Below, piece by piece: positions 24,368-35,499 of a stretch of DNA of 64,000 nt. Source of the stretch: Trichostrongylus colubriformis (lineage: Eukaryota > Nematoda > Chromadorea > Rhabditida > Trichostrongylidae). The translations under genes were made by a program, and so were the position numbers. The DNA lies in the NCBI GenBank assembly GCA_963978905.1, contig OZ022257.1:29031274-29095273 (forward strand). Reading direction: 5' to 3'. Every line of letters begins with the position of its first letter. The stretch's first letter is position 1. The notes beneath the pieces were generated by a model. It was not told the origin of the DNA, ran no database searches, and worked only from the letters and a program-made list of their open reading frames with translations.

Positions 24368-25640
24368 GGATGTCACTGATCATATAAGGCTAAAGTAGTT
24401 TGCGAAATTCTCCATGATTTTCCGCCCGAATTTCATATTGGTCATCCGCTGTACGATCCCTCGATGGTCTGATAATCAGCCAGACTATTGGTAAGCTGAA
24501 GAGGTCCCTTCTGATACTTTTTTGTTGGGAATTGTCACAAATAGTTCAAGTGGCCAACAAACTAATAGCAAGAAAAATGAACACAGTGAATAAGAAAAAG
24601 AGATTGAATCACAATGGAAATGATTGAATAAGAGAAATTGATTGAACGACAATGGAAGTGATATCACTTGTAAATTAAGCCAGTTGGGCTATTGCACAGT
24701 ACTGTGCAAATAACACAGCATAATTATGTAACGGCCCTACTCATCATCGATATCGAATAAGTCCATTCCACTAGTTCCAGATTGTGACAAGCGCAGTACT
24801 GAGCGATAGCCCCTATGGTGTCTCTACGAAATCCTGTTTGAAATTCCCTATAGTTTAGCAGGCGAAACATCCCTTGGCTAGTGGTATCAGAAAGTGAAGT
24901 GTATTCACTTGCTGAGCATTTAGTGCTCAAGCTATTGAGTGTCAATGATCTAGTCATTTACTATTGCATATCGCACCGCTGGAAAAGGCCACCACTTTTC
25001 AGAGGTACACATGATTTGGCGGTCGACAGCTCTCGTTACAATGGTATCGAAGATCAATGGTATGGATCATGAATGAAATGGGTACATTTGTCACTAATGG
25101 GTTAACACTTTGACTGAGCTAATCACTATTGAAATTTCAGGTAGATTAGAGATCGATAGTTTCGTGTTTCATTGCATAGTTGGTAGCAATTTTCCTACTG
25201 GCTTAGCATCTAATTCCTACAATTGATGGTAGATTCATAAGCCAGTTATCGATGTTTAATGTTTTTGTGAATATGCACCATTATTCCGAAATTTATATTG
25301 TCTAGCGGTTGATACCCAGTAGTGTTGCTGGTACCGCATGAGAGAATGAATAGCGAATCTAGATCGTATTTTGATCATCGCAGTATAGGAAGATCATGCA
25401 CAATTTTCAGAACGTTAGGCAATTTAGCGGGCAACCCATATCTGAACATGAATGAAATATTTTCAACCACTGGCAATGAGCATCATACGTTGCTGTAGCG
25501 GTTGTATAGTAGTAGTGAGCAGTGTACTGCATTCTATCCTAGCCACTCCTTGAAACTCATATCAGCCTCTGTAGACCGTTATAAGTTTCGATAAGCCACG
25601 ATCAAGGTTCCCTTACCCTGCAGTTCCTGTGAATGTGAAC
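24368..25640. other. Intergenic, nothing recognised
   Basis: AT-rich sequence. A loose tandem similarity (GATTGAAT..AATGGAA(A/G)TGAT) lies at about 24600-24665. No gene recognised. Confidence 0.35.
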
Positions 25641-25647
25641 ATTCCAC

Positions 25648-26770
25648 TGTCAGCCGGAGGAGCGAAACGGACTTGGTGACATTTGCATCCCGACGCTCCT
25701 TAACAAATCTTACTAACCCCTATCAGCTTGGATCACCCACCACTGATGCCCCCATTCTACCCTAAACCAACCATGAGTTGCAGCGCTCTTCCACCCTCGA
25801 ACAACTATAGTTACAGCGCTCTCGAGTCAAGGCGGAAGGTGAAACGGACTTGGCGACATTTGCCTTTGGACGCCCCTTATACAGGAGGTGCCAGAAAAAA
25901 GTAATTTTGCTCACGGCTCACATCTGCCAATTATACAAAACATAGAGAAACGAGAGAGATAAAAGTATTGGGTCAAAATATTCCCAAAATGTTCCTCTAA
26001 AAGCGGGAACAAGCTGAGACTAAACACTTTCACTTTCATAGAAATATGGAACCTTCAAGCGGCGCAGTCGAGCTTCAGAGCACCCACGGTATCAAGGTCC
26101 CCTTAAAACAGTGTAGCCGGGTTCCATGGTAGGTCTTTTGTGGGAAGCTTCCTAAGGATTGACCCTTCGGATCATGGCAGTCACAGAGCCCTTGCTGCTT
26201 GGACAAGGCTGCTATGATCCGAAGTATCATTTTTCAGGCCTCAAACCTGTCCCCGGAGGGGTTTCAGTGGTAATGGTGCGTTCCGGCTCTTGGAAACGGA
26301 GGGCGTAGGGAATCCAGAAGAACGGAATATTCAAGAACACCACCCAGTATGAATCCCCTCAAGTACCCAGAGTGAACGGACCTTAGCAAGGTTGTGAAAA
26401 AGGGCGACGAAGTTTCGGATTTTGCCCAGATGAGGTGACACATCTTGTTCACTCTTTCCTCGCTCCCGTTCCTGCTCGTGCAGAAGGCTGCCACGGAGTA
26501 TAGTGATATAGTGAGGTCTGCTCTTGAATCTGGGGATGAAAATATCTCAACAGAATTTGCTGTAGTTTGACTAAAGTGGGATGAAAGTGGAGTAGACAAA
26601 ATTACTTTTTTTGGCACCCCCTGATCATGTGATCTTATCCGCCGCTATCAATTTGCACCGCTCACCACTAATGTTCCCACCACACAAAATACCTATGAGT
26701 ATCACCGCTCCAGAATCAATATGAGAGACGAAACGAATTTGATGACAGTCGTCTTTCCAGGCTTCTTATC
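25648..26770. repeat. Degenerate tandem repeat of about 170 bp, split by a transposon
   Basis: Blocks around GAAACGGACTTGGTGACATTTGC (25665-25687), GAAACGGACTTGGCGACATTTGC (25841-25863) and GAAACGAATTTGATGACAGT (26730-26749) repeat, each followed by a CGACGCTCC-like or CGTCTTTCC-like segment and preceded by a C-rich segment with ACCACTAATG or CCACTGATG. The third block is displaced by the element at 25882-26623. Confidence 0.6.
25880..26623. mobile_element. Non-autonomous TA-type inverted-repeat element, copy 2
   Basis: Element 25882-26623 (742 bp) begins CAGGAGGTGCCAGAAAAAAG after a TA (25880-25881). It ends with the complement of CAGGGGGTGCCAAAAAAAGT; the right flank reads AT instead of TA. 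It is in the opposite orientation to the copy at 3417-4142, with shared internal blocks such as GCTCACGGCTCACATCTGCC. It sits inside a tandem repeat unit, so it is younger than the array. Confidence 0.75.
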
Positions 26771-27088
26771 AGCTGCTATAACCACTTCTGAGATCCCCTC
26801 ACCACCACCCATACCACTAGTAAAACTCAGGGTCGCAGCTTTGCTGCGACAGTATGAATTTCGCGACCAGCAGACGAACACACACATGCACAGACATACT
26901 AAACGAATTATATATTGTAGGATATAATTAATCGAGTTCACATTATAAGAATGGACTCCCCTTATTGAAATGGTCGACCCTATGGAGGAGAAAGATCCGG
27001 ATCATGCAGGTAACACAATAAAACTAGAAAATTTGGTAGGCTCACGCACAACGTACCCTGTATAATCTATAACACATTAAATAAATCG

Positions 27089-27501
27089 TTCACGGAGAAA
27101 TGGGTTCCTTTGTTACCCATGAATTTATATTGTTTTTGCCTAATAAGGGCCGTGCAAGGTTTCACGCGAGAATGTGAGGATTTGGCTGAGATACAGCTCC
27201 CTAAATTCGCGGTCGGGTGGGCGGAGCCTCCGAGTAGTTGTTTCCATAAGTCACATAGTTATAAACATTAAGTCCTCAACTTGTTATTTTTATTTTCCTA
27301 TTTTGTTCCTATAATGTGTCTTCGACCGCGACGGTCGACGGGGTGGGCACTCGCTTAGAGGCCTCGTCCACGCGGCCGAGATTTTGTCAAGCTGTATCTT
27401 GACCGGATTCTCAATTTTTCGCGTGAAACTTTGCGCGGCCCTTATTAGGCAAGTACAACATAAATATATGGGTAACAAAGAAGCTCATTTTTCCGTGGAC
27501 A
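27089..27501. mobile_element. 413-bp inverted-repeat element, copy 1
   Basis: Arms of about 110 bp (27089-27199 and 27394-27501) are complementary. Read inward, the left starts TTCACGGAGAAATGGGTTCC and the right starts TCCACGGAAAAATGAGCTTC; both continue TTTGTTACCCAT, GCCTAATAAGGGCCG, TTTCACGCG and GATACAGC. The centre holds GCGGTCGGGTGGGCGGAG and GACCGCGACGGTCGACGGGG. A second copy lacking its right arm lies at 58160-58430. No coding capacity or clear target duplication is seen. Confidence 0.7.
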
Positions 27502-27887
27502 ATTCCTGCGAACAGGCTATCACTGAATCATGGCACCAAGTGGACCAAAATCTTGATGGTAAATCATACTGGATTCTTGGGCAACCGCAGTTTTCAGGTT
27601 ATTCGAAAGTATGGAGAACTAGCAGACTACTGAACCGGCGTATTGTACTTTCTGTTACTTCTTACGCTGGCACGATTGCGAAAGCGTCATTCTTTAGAAA
27701 ATTAGGATGAATTTGTTTGGTCTTTTCTTATTCGGAGCGAAAATCGAAGCATGAACGACATCAACAATATCCTAATACACGCAGTTCGGGTTTACATCAA
27801 TTATGATAAACATTTTCCACTTGATGACTCTGACGCGGAATAAATATATTTAAGAGGAACAGTCTGAGGAAACCAGAAAGGATGTTT

Positions 27888-30800
27888 TCAAATGAGATCC
27901 GCCATTTCTTTCATAAATTCGTTGTATGCTTCATCCGTGGTTTTCGCTTGCTGCGTCGCCTCCGTCTGAGGCCTTCGAATTGCTGGCTTCGGCCGAACAC
28001 CAGTAGGCTTACGCTTGAGCACTACCGGTACTAGCTGGAACATATCAAAATATCTGACATCAACTCAAAACATAGCTGAACACCAATGTTGACAATTTAG
28101 AAAATCGATCTTTTTGACCAATAGAAAGTACCAAGTATGAGTATGGAACAAGAATGTTCACCGTGGTTGAAAACTATTACCTTGACAGTTTCCTTTCTCA
28201 AATTTCGAAGTTGCGGGGCGGCAGAGACAACAGTGGGTGCCTGCGGGCCAATAACTGGCGGCTGCTCACGATCTCGTCGAATGACAGGCGCAGAGGAGAT
28301 AACTGCACCTCCTAAATGATTCCACCGATTTCTAACACTTTTGCTGCTTCGTGAAGAAGAATAACCTAATAACTCCCCACTAAAATTTGCACTGCTGACA
28401 AAATCTAAATCAACAACCTCCGTCGTTTTGAGAAGCAGGAGCAGGAGCAGGAGCTGGCATAGGAGGCATAGGTATGCCCATAGGATTGAATCTCGGTGGC
28501 ACCGGACCTGGTGGAGGACCAGGAGCTAGAATAGCACACCGTTATAGAACATTACACAAGGGTTGAAAAATGTTGAAATTCATGAAAACGTGGACTTACG
28601 CTGTCGTAAAGGCATGATCGGCGGAAATTTGGGAAATTTGTTCGGGCCATCAAAATCAGGAACTGCAACCAAACAACGAATCAATTCCAACATAAACTAA
28701 GGAGCATAATGTAATAAAATTAATAATATCAGGTTGTACCAAAAGTAAACTAAGGAGCATAATGTAATAAAATTAATAATATCAGGTTGTACCAAAAGTC
28801 TTGAAGATTTTTTTCGATCATCACATTTTATTATTTCTTCCAACAAACGAAAAATAGGTAACAACGCATTCACCATTAGTATCGACAACACTCTGCCACC
28901 ACATAGGTATATCGTTGATTCCTTCCCTCCTCCCAGAGCTCTGGGTCCTTAGAGACGACGAAGTTAGCGATCGCCTTTGCGAGCAAGCCATAATCAAAGA
29001 CTTTCGCTTGGCCACGAAGCATTTCAGAAGATGGAAAAGGTGCTAGACAGAAGGGGCAATGTCTGAAGGGTGAGGAAGGACATCCCCGCCGAGCTCGTGT
29101 AGCTTGGCCTGGGTACTTGTCGCGACGTGGGAGAAGGCGTCGTCATGAAGTAGGGTGACCGCGGACCTTTTCCGCCGGTTTTTTCGAACGGCGATGGTGA
29201 GCTGCTGAAGCTCGTGGGTGTATATGGCAGCGTGAGCGTCGCCTTGTACCAGCACCTCGTGAAAAGCATTCCTTCCGCGTTTAAAGGAACCGGAAGGGGT
29301 CCGAAACAAGAGGAAGATGCAAAGAAATGAGCATTTTGCAACGAACACAGAAGGTTAGAAGCGATAATCGGTGAAAAAACCCGGATTCAAGAGCACATCG
29401 CTGCGGTGTGTATTCGCATCTAATTCGCATCATTTCACAGACCTTCCGAGTTGTCCGCTGTAGGGGACGGGCCGCGGGTCAACGTTAGTTGTAGCACCTG
29501 ACTCCCAGCGCAGTGGAGTGGCCATTTCCACTGGATTAGCATTCATGTTAGTACATCTAGAAACAGTATAAGAAAGAACAAAGGAAAAAGTAAAAGGAAA
29601 AAACAAATTTATAATAGAAACATCTCATTTTGGCACCATGCCAAGGCGTCAAATTGGCGAGTTTGTGCAGGTTGGCGGCCACTTAAACTCGTCCACACTA
29701 CGTCTGTTCTATCGTAAGCCAAAATTATCTCCTTCTGATGTCTTTGAGTATCACACTCCTTGGCGTGGACCGTTTTCCATGTCAACCTCGCCGTTGCAGA
29801 AGTTGATGAACCAGCGTCGCACGGCCTCGTGGCTCACATATCCCTTGCCCAAAGCAGAGTTGATGGAGTTGCAAGCTTCCGTCGCTTTGGTGCCGCGAGA
29901 CCACACACAGTAGATGACACCGCGTGTTTGGTGGGTATCGACTACAAACATCGTAGCTTTCTCCACAGAATCTGCGAGTCAATATATACTTTGCTAGAAA
30001 GCTTAGAGAGCTTTCTACCACATTCCTGAACCGCATAGATCTGTCTCGAAAACAAGAGTTATTGATGTTTCTGGAAAAATCCTACAAGACTTTTGGTACA
30101 GCCTAACGATATGGATAATGAAACAATCAGATTTTCGTACTTATCACAGGAGCCAAATCGTCGTCAGCCGGAAGAGGAACATGATAAGGGTCGTGTTCAT
30201 TTTCACCCTCGCCTTCACTATCGCTTAAATCCGGAGGAATACCACAGGGAGGTCCAGGTGGGCGTAACCCTTGCCTTCGAGGTCCTCCACGTGGTAGCTT
30301 GAACTCGACCTTCTTCCTTAAACGTTCATATTACTACAAATTATTGCAATATAAGCATCTCAAATTGAATCGAGCAGGAGGTCATCAGAATCACCTAGTC
30401 GTTTTGCTTTTTGTGCACGTTCACTCCGACATTTTCAACTAATAATGAAATCACGTGGGTGCTAATAATAGTAGATAATCGAATAAATGGAACGATGGCT
30501 CTTTCTACCTGATCCTGGACGGCTCAGTAAGCTATCGGATGCTATCGCAACGAAGGTGGAGGGAGGAGAAGAGGCATCATATGAAAAGTTGCACAGCTAA
30601 GCATCTTGGAGGGATCCTTGATGGGTTAATGTGCACATTCAGGAGTTCTACCTAAGCCATAGTGGAGGGAGAGAGGGGCTCCCTTCCCCTCCTAAGCTTG
30701 AGTAAAATAATGTCCGTAGTGGGATGCCCCCTCCCCTACTATAGCACCACCACATGGATAGTAAAATTAATCTCCATTGAGCCCAATCACTCAAAACCAC

Positions 30801-33800
30801 TTGAGTCAAATCTTCGTCGCTTAATCAATTAGGGGTAATTCAGAACGAGTATGGAAAGATTGCTGACTATGAAAACGACGCCTTGTAATGCGGAAATAGA
30901 GAAACGGAATTAAACTGTTAAAAACCAGAGAAACGAGACACCCTCTCACCGCAACTTTCGTAGGGGCGGACTGGGAGAGGGCACGTTGAAAAAGTGTAGG
31001 GCCATATCAAAGCAAGTGGTAGCTAAAAAATACACTTCCCATCATCAGGGACGCTCTTTTCGTAGCTCAGGAATGCTCCTTTCATCAGGAATCGCACCAT
31101 ATACTCTATTCAGACCCGAATTTCCATTTAGGCTACTCACTTTTGGAGTTCTCGGCACTCATATTACCTTCACCACACTCTTAGAGAAACTCTCCATCGC
31201 TACCTTACGTCAGGTAGCACCCACGCATGTCAACTCGTGCAGCATCACCAGACATTTTTGTGTTGAAAAACTTCCATAAAATGCGCGAAAACTATCAAGC
31301 TGTGTAATGCGCACAAACCACACAAAATATGGAAGAAATCATATCCAAAAATGGAATAATGAACGAATCTGGGCAACGACAAATACAGATACCGAATTCT
31401 AAAACTATAGATATGTACGAGTATAGGAATCTATAGAAGATAAAGGCACGGGAATGGGGTTAATGAAGGAAAGCAGAACTGGGAACGATGCTCTTTGTAA
31501 ATAAACACTTGAGCCTAGAAGAGACTACCTGTGGCGAAACTAGCATTGAAAAGCGCCTTAGAGTACTTATTCCGATTTCATCGCGCTTCACTTCGAGCTT
31601 CAGCGCTTCACAGGCCGACTTGCCGCAAATGAGGGGCAACGTTCGCGCCTGACTGTCCACCCCCTCGCCGTCTGCTGGTGATAGAGGAGGCGAAAGAGAA
31701 GGGAAGACAAGACGGTTCTATTTCTCAGGTTTTAGGCCGTCATATCCCCATCACTTCTTTCTCGGCGGTTACCTTAGTTAATGTCTTGACTTTCATCCCT
31801 CACAATCGTCTAAACACTCCTTCCGGTGTCCTTGACAATTCCTTCTCTGCATAAATAATAGGCATAACGAAAGTCGAAGTCAAACACAAAGCAAGTGTTA
31901 TGGAAGAACAAGCCACACAAAGAATGAACGTACTTAACGGGAGCCATGGGTTGTGGACCCATGATCTGCACTTTGCGTAGTTCGCCTTCGGCAAGATCTC
32001 CTTCAGGAAGTGGAATGAAATTAACGTCGGCATTCCGTGCAAGACGCTCTTGTTCTGAAATGAACTAAGCATTAATGTTGGTTAAACCTACCGCGATTCA
32101 GCGTTCACCATCTCCTACGGAAAACAGGTGTTGAAAGACTGGAGCCTTGTGAAGAATTTCTCAGTTATTAGTAGCACGAAGTCACTTAAGAACTGTTTGG
32201 ATTGAATCCGATATGCCAAGCATGTGGCTCAGATATTGAGCGTCGGTAGCCAAATGGACTTTTCACATTCAAAAATCGGGGACATTACGACCTCATACAA
32301 AAGCGCAACAATGAATAAAAAGGGATATAACAAAACAGGCAAATAACTCACCTGCAAGCGCTTGTAGTTTCTTGCAGTCTGAGTAGTAATGATGCAGCTT
32401 TTCATTCAACTCCTTCAGCTCCTTTTCGTCTTTCAAAGTTTGCAGTACAGCTCTCCGCTTGTTTACCATTTCCATAATAGTCTGAATGAATGTCATCGCT
32501 TCGCTCCATCGACATAACGGGGATTCTAACATTAACAGTACAACCGAATACAGCTAGGTCCTACCCTTTGCTTCTTCTTCAACACATCGATGTGGAACTG
32601 AGGTTTGTCAAGCCCAACAACTGGAAAGAAAAGTATGCCCAAATGCACATTTGGGATGGTTCGGGTGAATAATTTTTGAAACGTAAATTAAAAGAAGCTA
32701 GAAAGCAAAGTAATGGAAAAGTAGAACTAATGACTTACTCTGCCTCTCAATGGCAAGCATTTTACTCGTCGACTCGTCAACGTCATAGCATTTTGCGATA
32801 GTCTGCCGTATTTGCTGCCTATCTCGTTTGTTTTTCTTATTCTCACGCCTTCTCTCAAGTTTTCTTGCCTGTAACATAAAAAATAATAACGAAGAACATA
32901 AAATGCAAAGTTTTCGCCAAAAGTTCTTTATTTGGCGAAATGTACGCAGTCGTTCTCGCTTCTTTATTACCAAGTGTCTGCTCATAGGGATTAATAATTC
33001 CATCCCTTCTTGATCAAGAAACATCCTCCAAATTATACACCACAGCGAATCATGGTGCACAAAAGAATGTGGCCCATACCAGAGAAGCACAAAAATCCGG
33101 GAAACGAAAATATTGTAATTTGTATGCTATTGGTACTTGCTCCACTCCCAGAGTACAAGCGTTCCTTAACAATTAGATACAATTCGTGGGACACTTGCCA
33201 ATGTTATGAATCCTACACCGGAATAATAAGACAGCAAAATCTCCTTGTTTTCGTAAATTGCACAAAGCCAATAAACCAGGTGCTTCAGGCATAGACCAGA
33301 AGACGATTCGAAAATTATGAAAAAATACCCATAGCAACCAGAGAAATTTCGGCGCTCATGTACTATGGGGGTGGCACTCAAAAACACATTTGAAATTAAA
33401 ACAGAGATTTATTTTCACTACAAATCTTCAAAACATGTTATATCAATGTGTCCAATTGTCATTAGAATGTTTTTAATCTGAAATGTCGAAAGTAAAAAAC
33501 AAACAAAATTCTGCCTGCCATTGATGATCTCCAGTGTGTGAAGTGTCCCCCAACACCCCCCCCCCCTCCAAAGGCTTAGGCTAAATGCCTGGTCCTAGTT
33601 ATTCACTGTCTCTTTTTTTGTTCTTTGGGTTTTTATGCGTGTCTGTTTTAGCATTATGTTTTTTAATGTTTGGAAGATACTAAGGTTTCAGTGCAAGCCG
33701 GGCATGTGGTTTCTACATAAGCCTAGAGGGGGAAGGAGCGTCGGGATGCGTGAATACTTTTTAGTGAAGCGAATATTTTTTCATCCTCTTTCTGGTTGAG

Positions 33801-34199
33801 GACACTCCTCGGAGCTCCTTCTTAACCTCTCAGGGTGAGGAAAAAATTTCCACTTCCTAAAAATTGGTTTTGAGTGCCATCCCCCCCCCCTAGTACATGA
33901 GCGCCGAAATTTCTTTTTATTTCTATCTAAATCAGAGTACCAAAAAGACCACAGCAAGTGGCAAGCACTCTTTGCGAGTTAATTTATGTACCACAAGCGT
34001 GGGTTTCATCTGCTAGAATTGAAGTTCAAAACGAACGAGTTTTGAAGAGAAAAATCGCAAATAAATCATCTCAAAAGAGTCTCACTTCTTCGGACCAAAG
34101 CAAAACAAAGAAGTGAAACAACATTAGAGAGTAAACAGTTACCTGGTCAGTGGGCGCACGGAATATTCTCCCACTTTTCGTTTTCGCTGCCGACGGCAT
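27888..34199 (-). CDS. wbp11: WBP11 orthologue (WW-domain-binding spliceosomal protein), 372 aa, ten exons
   Basis: Exons in transcript order: 34199-34143, 32868-32739, 32620-32565, 32481-32352, 32054-31934, 30316-30141, 28662-28600, 28525-28418, 28311-28181 and 28034-27888; every junction keeps frame. The start MPSAAKTKSGRIFRAPTDQ and the ARKLERRRENKKNKRDR stretch match the basic WBP11 N-terminus, followed by a charged helical region and NFIPLPEGD. Residues about 175-280 are proline-rich (LRPPGPPCGIPPDLSDSEGE, PPGPPPGPVPPRF), the type of sequence bound by WW domains. The end EAYNEFMKEMADLI matches the conserved WBP11 terminus. The protein is nuclear and associates with the spliceosome. It is shorter than human WBP11, mainly in the acidic and proline-rich middle. 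Exon 6 uses an unusual TTTAAG acceptor. Introns 1, 5 and 6 are swollen by repeats. Confidence 0.9.
28694..28799. repeat. 53-bp tandem duplication across the mariner end
   Basis: A 53-bp unit starting AAACTAAGGAGCATAATG occupies 28694-28746 and again 28747-28799. Each copy contains AATAATATCAGGTTGTACCA, so the first bases of the mariner terminal repeat are duplicated together with host flank. Confidence 0.85.
28783..30106 (-). mobile_element. Hsmar1-like mariner, decayed, in WBP11 intron 6
   Basis: The termini are CAGGTTGTACCAAAAGTCTT on the left and, read inward from the right, TTAGGCTGTACCAAAAGTCT. The length, about 1.3 kb, is normal for mariner. The minus strand encodes a broken transposase: DNA-binding part (30036-29755) with EACNSINSALGKGYVSHEAV and RRWFINFCNGEVDMENGPRQG, then at 29330-29040 the NAFHEVLVQGD segment and VTLLHDDA with the second catalytic Asp, then KRKSLIMACSQRRS and the terminal segment at 28821-29015. 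The middle is degenerate and frames shift several times. The hookworm element bandit belongs to this subfamily, to my knowledge. The right end is only 35 bp from the exon 6 donor. Confidence 0.85.
30500..31930. other. WBP11 intron 5, repeat-derived but unassigned
   Basis: This long intron has C/G-rich palindromic-looking blocks (CTCCCTTCCCCTCC near 30690 and GCCCCCTCCCCTACTATAGC near 30726). A segment GCATCATATGAAAAG resembles one near 52305. No transposase or exon is supported; the open frame at 31460-31660 on the minus strand gives no WBP11-like sequence, and exons 5 and 6 already join in phase without it. Confidence 0.4.
33342..33914. mobile_element. 573-bp inverted-repeat element in WBP11 intron 1
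   Basis: The left end AGAAATTTCGGCGCTCATGT continues ACTATGGGGGTGGCACTCAAAA. The right end is the complement, with CCC-rich variation in the middle (TTTGAGTGCCATCCCC..AGTACATGAGCGCCGAAATTTCT). The arms are about 45 bp. The interior has no coding capacity. The target duplication is unclear, so the superfamily is not assigned. Confidence 0.7.
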
Positions 34200-34488
34200 T
34201 GTCCAAATCGCAAGAAGGAACTTCAAACCTTCAAAATATATAAATCATTCAAGAAGAAAACGCGATGTCAAAGTAAACGCAGGTGCTCCTCATTTAAGAC
34301 ATTTCGAATCACCAAATAACAGGTACGAGATGAAATTCCAATATACTACATTAAACACATGCCTACGTTAGAATAAGCAAAAGGGACCACGAATTGTTCG
34401 CGGGGGTATTATGTAAAGGCACACCCTCTCACACGTGCAGTTGCGTACGACTGCCGACTACAGTAACCAAACATCTAATAAATGGTTT

Positions 34489-34588
34489 CTAGAGCGCGAC
34501 TTTTGATAGAGTAATGGTCTCCACCTGTACACAGTTGTTCTTTGCGCGAACCCAATGCAGCAGCAACTCAAAGTCAACGTGTAGTCGT
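34489..34588 (+). repeat. Dispersed repeat, fragment 1 (inverted relative at 44486-44586)
   Basis: TCTAGAGCGCGACTTTTGAT, AGAGTAATGG and GCGCGAACCCAATGCAGCAG occur here on the plus strand and on the minus strand at 44586-44486 in the same order. Together they could be the inverted ends of a composite structure of about 10 kb that contains LINEs and a MULE fragment, or simply two independent copies. Confidence 0.65.
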
Positions 34589-34810
34589 AATGTGAAGCAT
34601 TCATTGCCTTCATGGTCGTATAAACAGACTACTGTGAAGATGCACCGTGATCATGATCATGCTAAGGTTTCTAATGTCTATTAGTAGTGAATTTGACCAT
34701 CACTCATGATACACTTTTCATGGTGACGAGTTTATTCTCTACTCTTAAAAAAAGACAGTAAGATAACGAGTTGATTGGAAAATCAGGTCCTAAACAATAC
34801 GTGGCACCTG

Positions 34811-35463
34811 TCATCTACGCCTTCGAGATTCAGGCTCAGTAGGCGGCGGATTCCTCATTTTGTTGAATTGCTCATGGAGGTCCTCCTTTTTCATCCTTGT
34901 TTTGGGCTTTTTCAACTTGCTTCTCTGAAAAATGGATGTGAACGAATTTATGTTCCATCCTTTTGAGAGAAATATTTCTCGTTATATATGTTAACATACC
35001 GGCAACAAGTCCTGTTCAAACTTCAGCTGAGAAAGGAAGGGTGCGGTTTAGCCCCTTCCTTTCTCAGCTCCGGTCGTGGAGCAAGTTCCGCTGAATTGAG
35101 TTGAGGAGCGACCGCTTGCGAGTTTCGAAAACTCTGCTTTTTCCAAATCCTCGAGTAAACTGTCCGGGTCGATTCTTGCTAAGTCTTCGCTTTTCTTTAT
35201 GAGGCTACGTATGTCTGAAACGAGCACTAAAATAGGAAAAAATAAGTCATTGTTATTGAAAACGTACGCTCATGATTTCTTATAGTTTTTGATATCGCTG
35301 TTCTCCACGATGCGCGCTCGTGGTCTCCTCTTGGTTCTCGCAAACTCAGTACTAATGTGTTTTTTCTTGGATGGAAATTTTCTGACCCGTTGATAATGGT
35401 CTCGTTGATATTTTCTTCCCTTTCGCTCGTTTCGAATGTCGCTGGCACGTCACGACCATACAT
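34811..35463 (-). CDS. Unrecognised basic protein, 147 aa, four exons
   Basis: Proposed exons in transcript order: 35463-35268, 35226-35120, 35026-35000 and 34924-34811. Exon 1 starts MYGRDVPATFETSEREENIN. Exon 2 carries DIRSLIKKSEDLARIDPDSL and LEDLEKAEF, a likely helical or coiled segment. The 27-base exon 3 encodes LKFEQDLLP. Exon 4 encodes KLKKPKTRMKKEDLHEQFNK and ends ESRRRR then TGA. Exons 1, 3 and 4 have ordinary splice signals. The exon 2 donor is uncertain: the only site that keeps frame with exon 3 is GCAAGC, a GC-AG type donor. I do not recognise the family. It could be upstream in an operon with WBP11, whose ATG lies 612 bp beyond its stop, but an intercistronic gap that long is more than usual. 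Confidence 0.6.
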
Positions 35464-35499
35464 CTTGACGGCATGTTGTTGAGGACATCTTACCCTGGC

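Noticed and set aside
31460..31660. Minus-strand frame inside WBP11 intron 5, considered as an extra exon
   Set aside because: It has no WBP11-like sequence, and exons 5 and 6 join in phase to APVKKKVEFKLPRGG without it.
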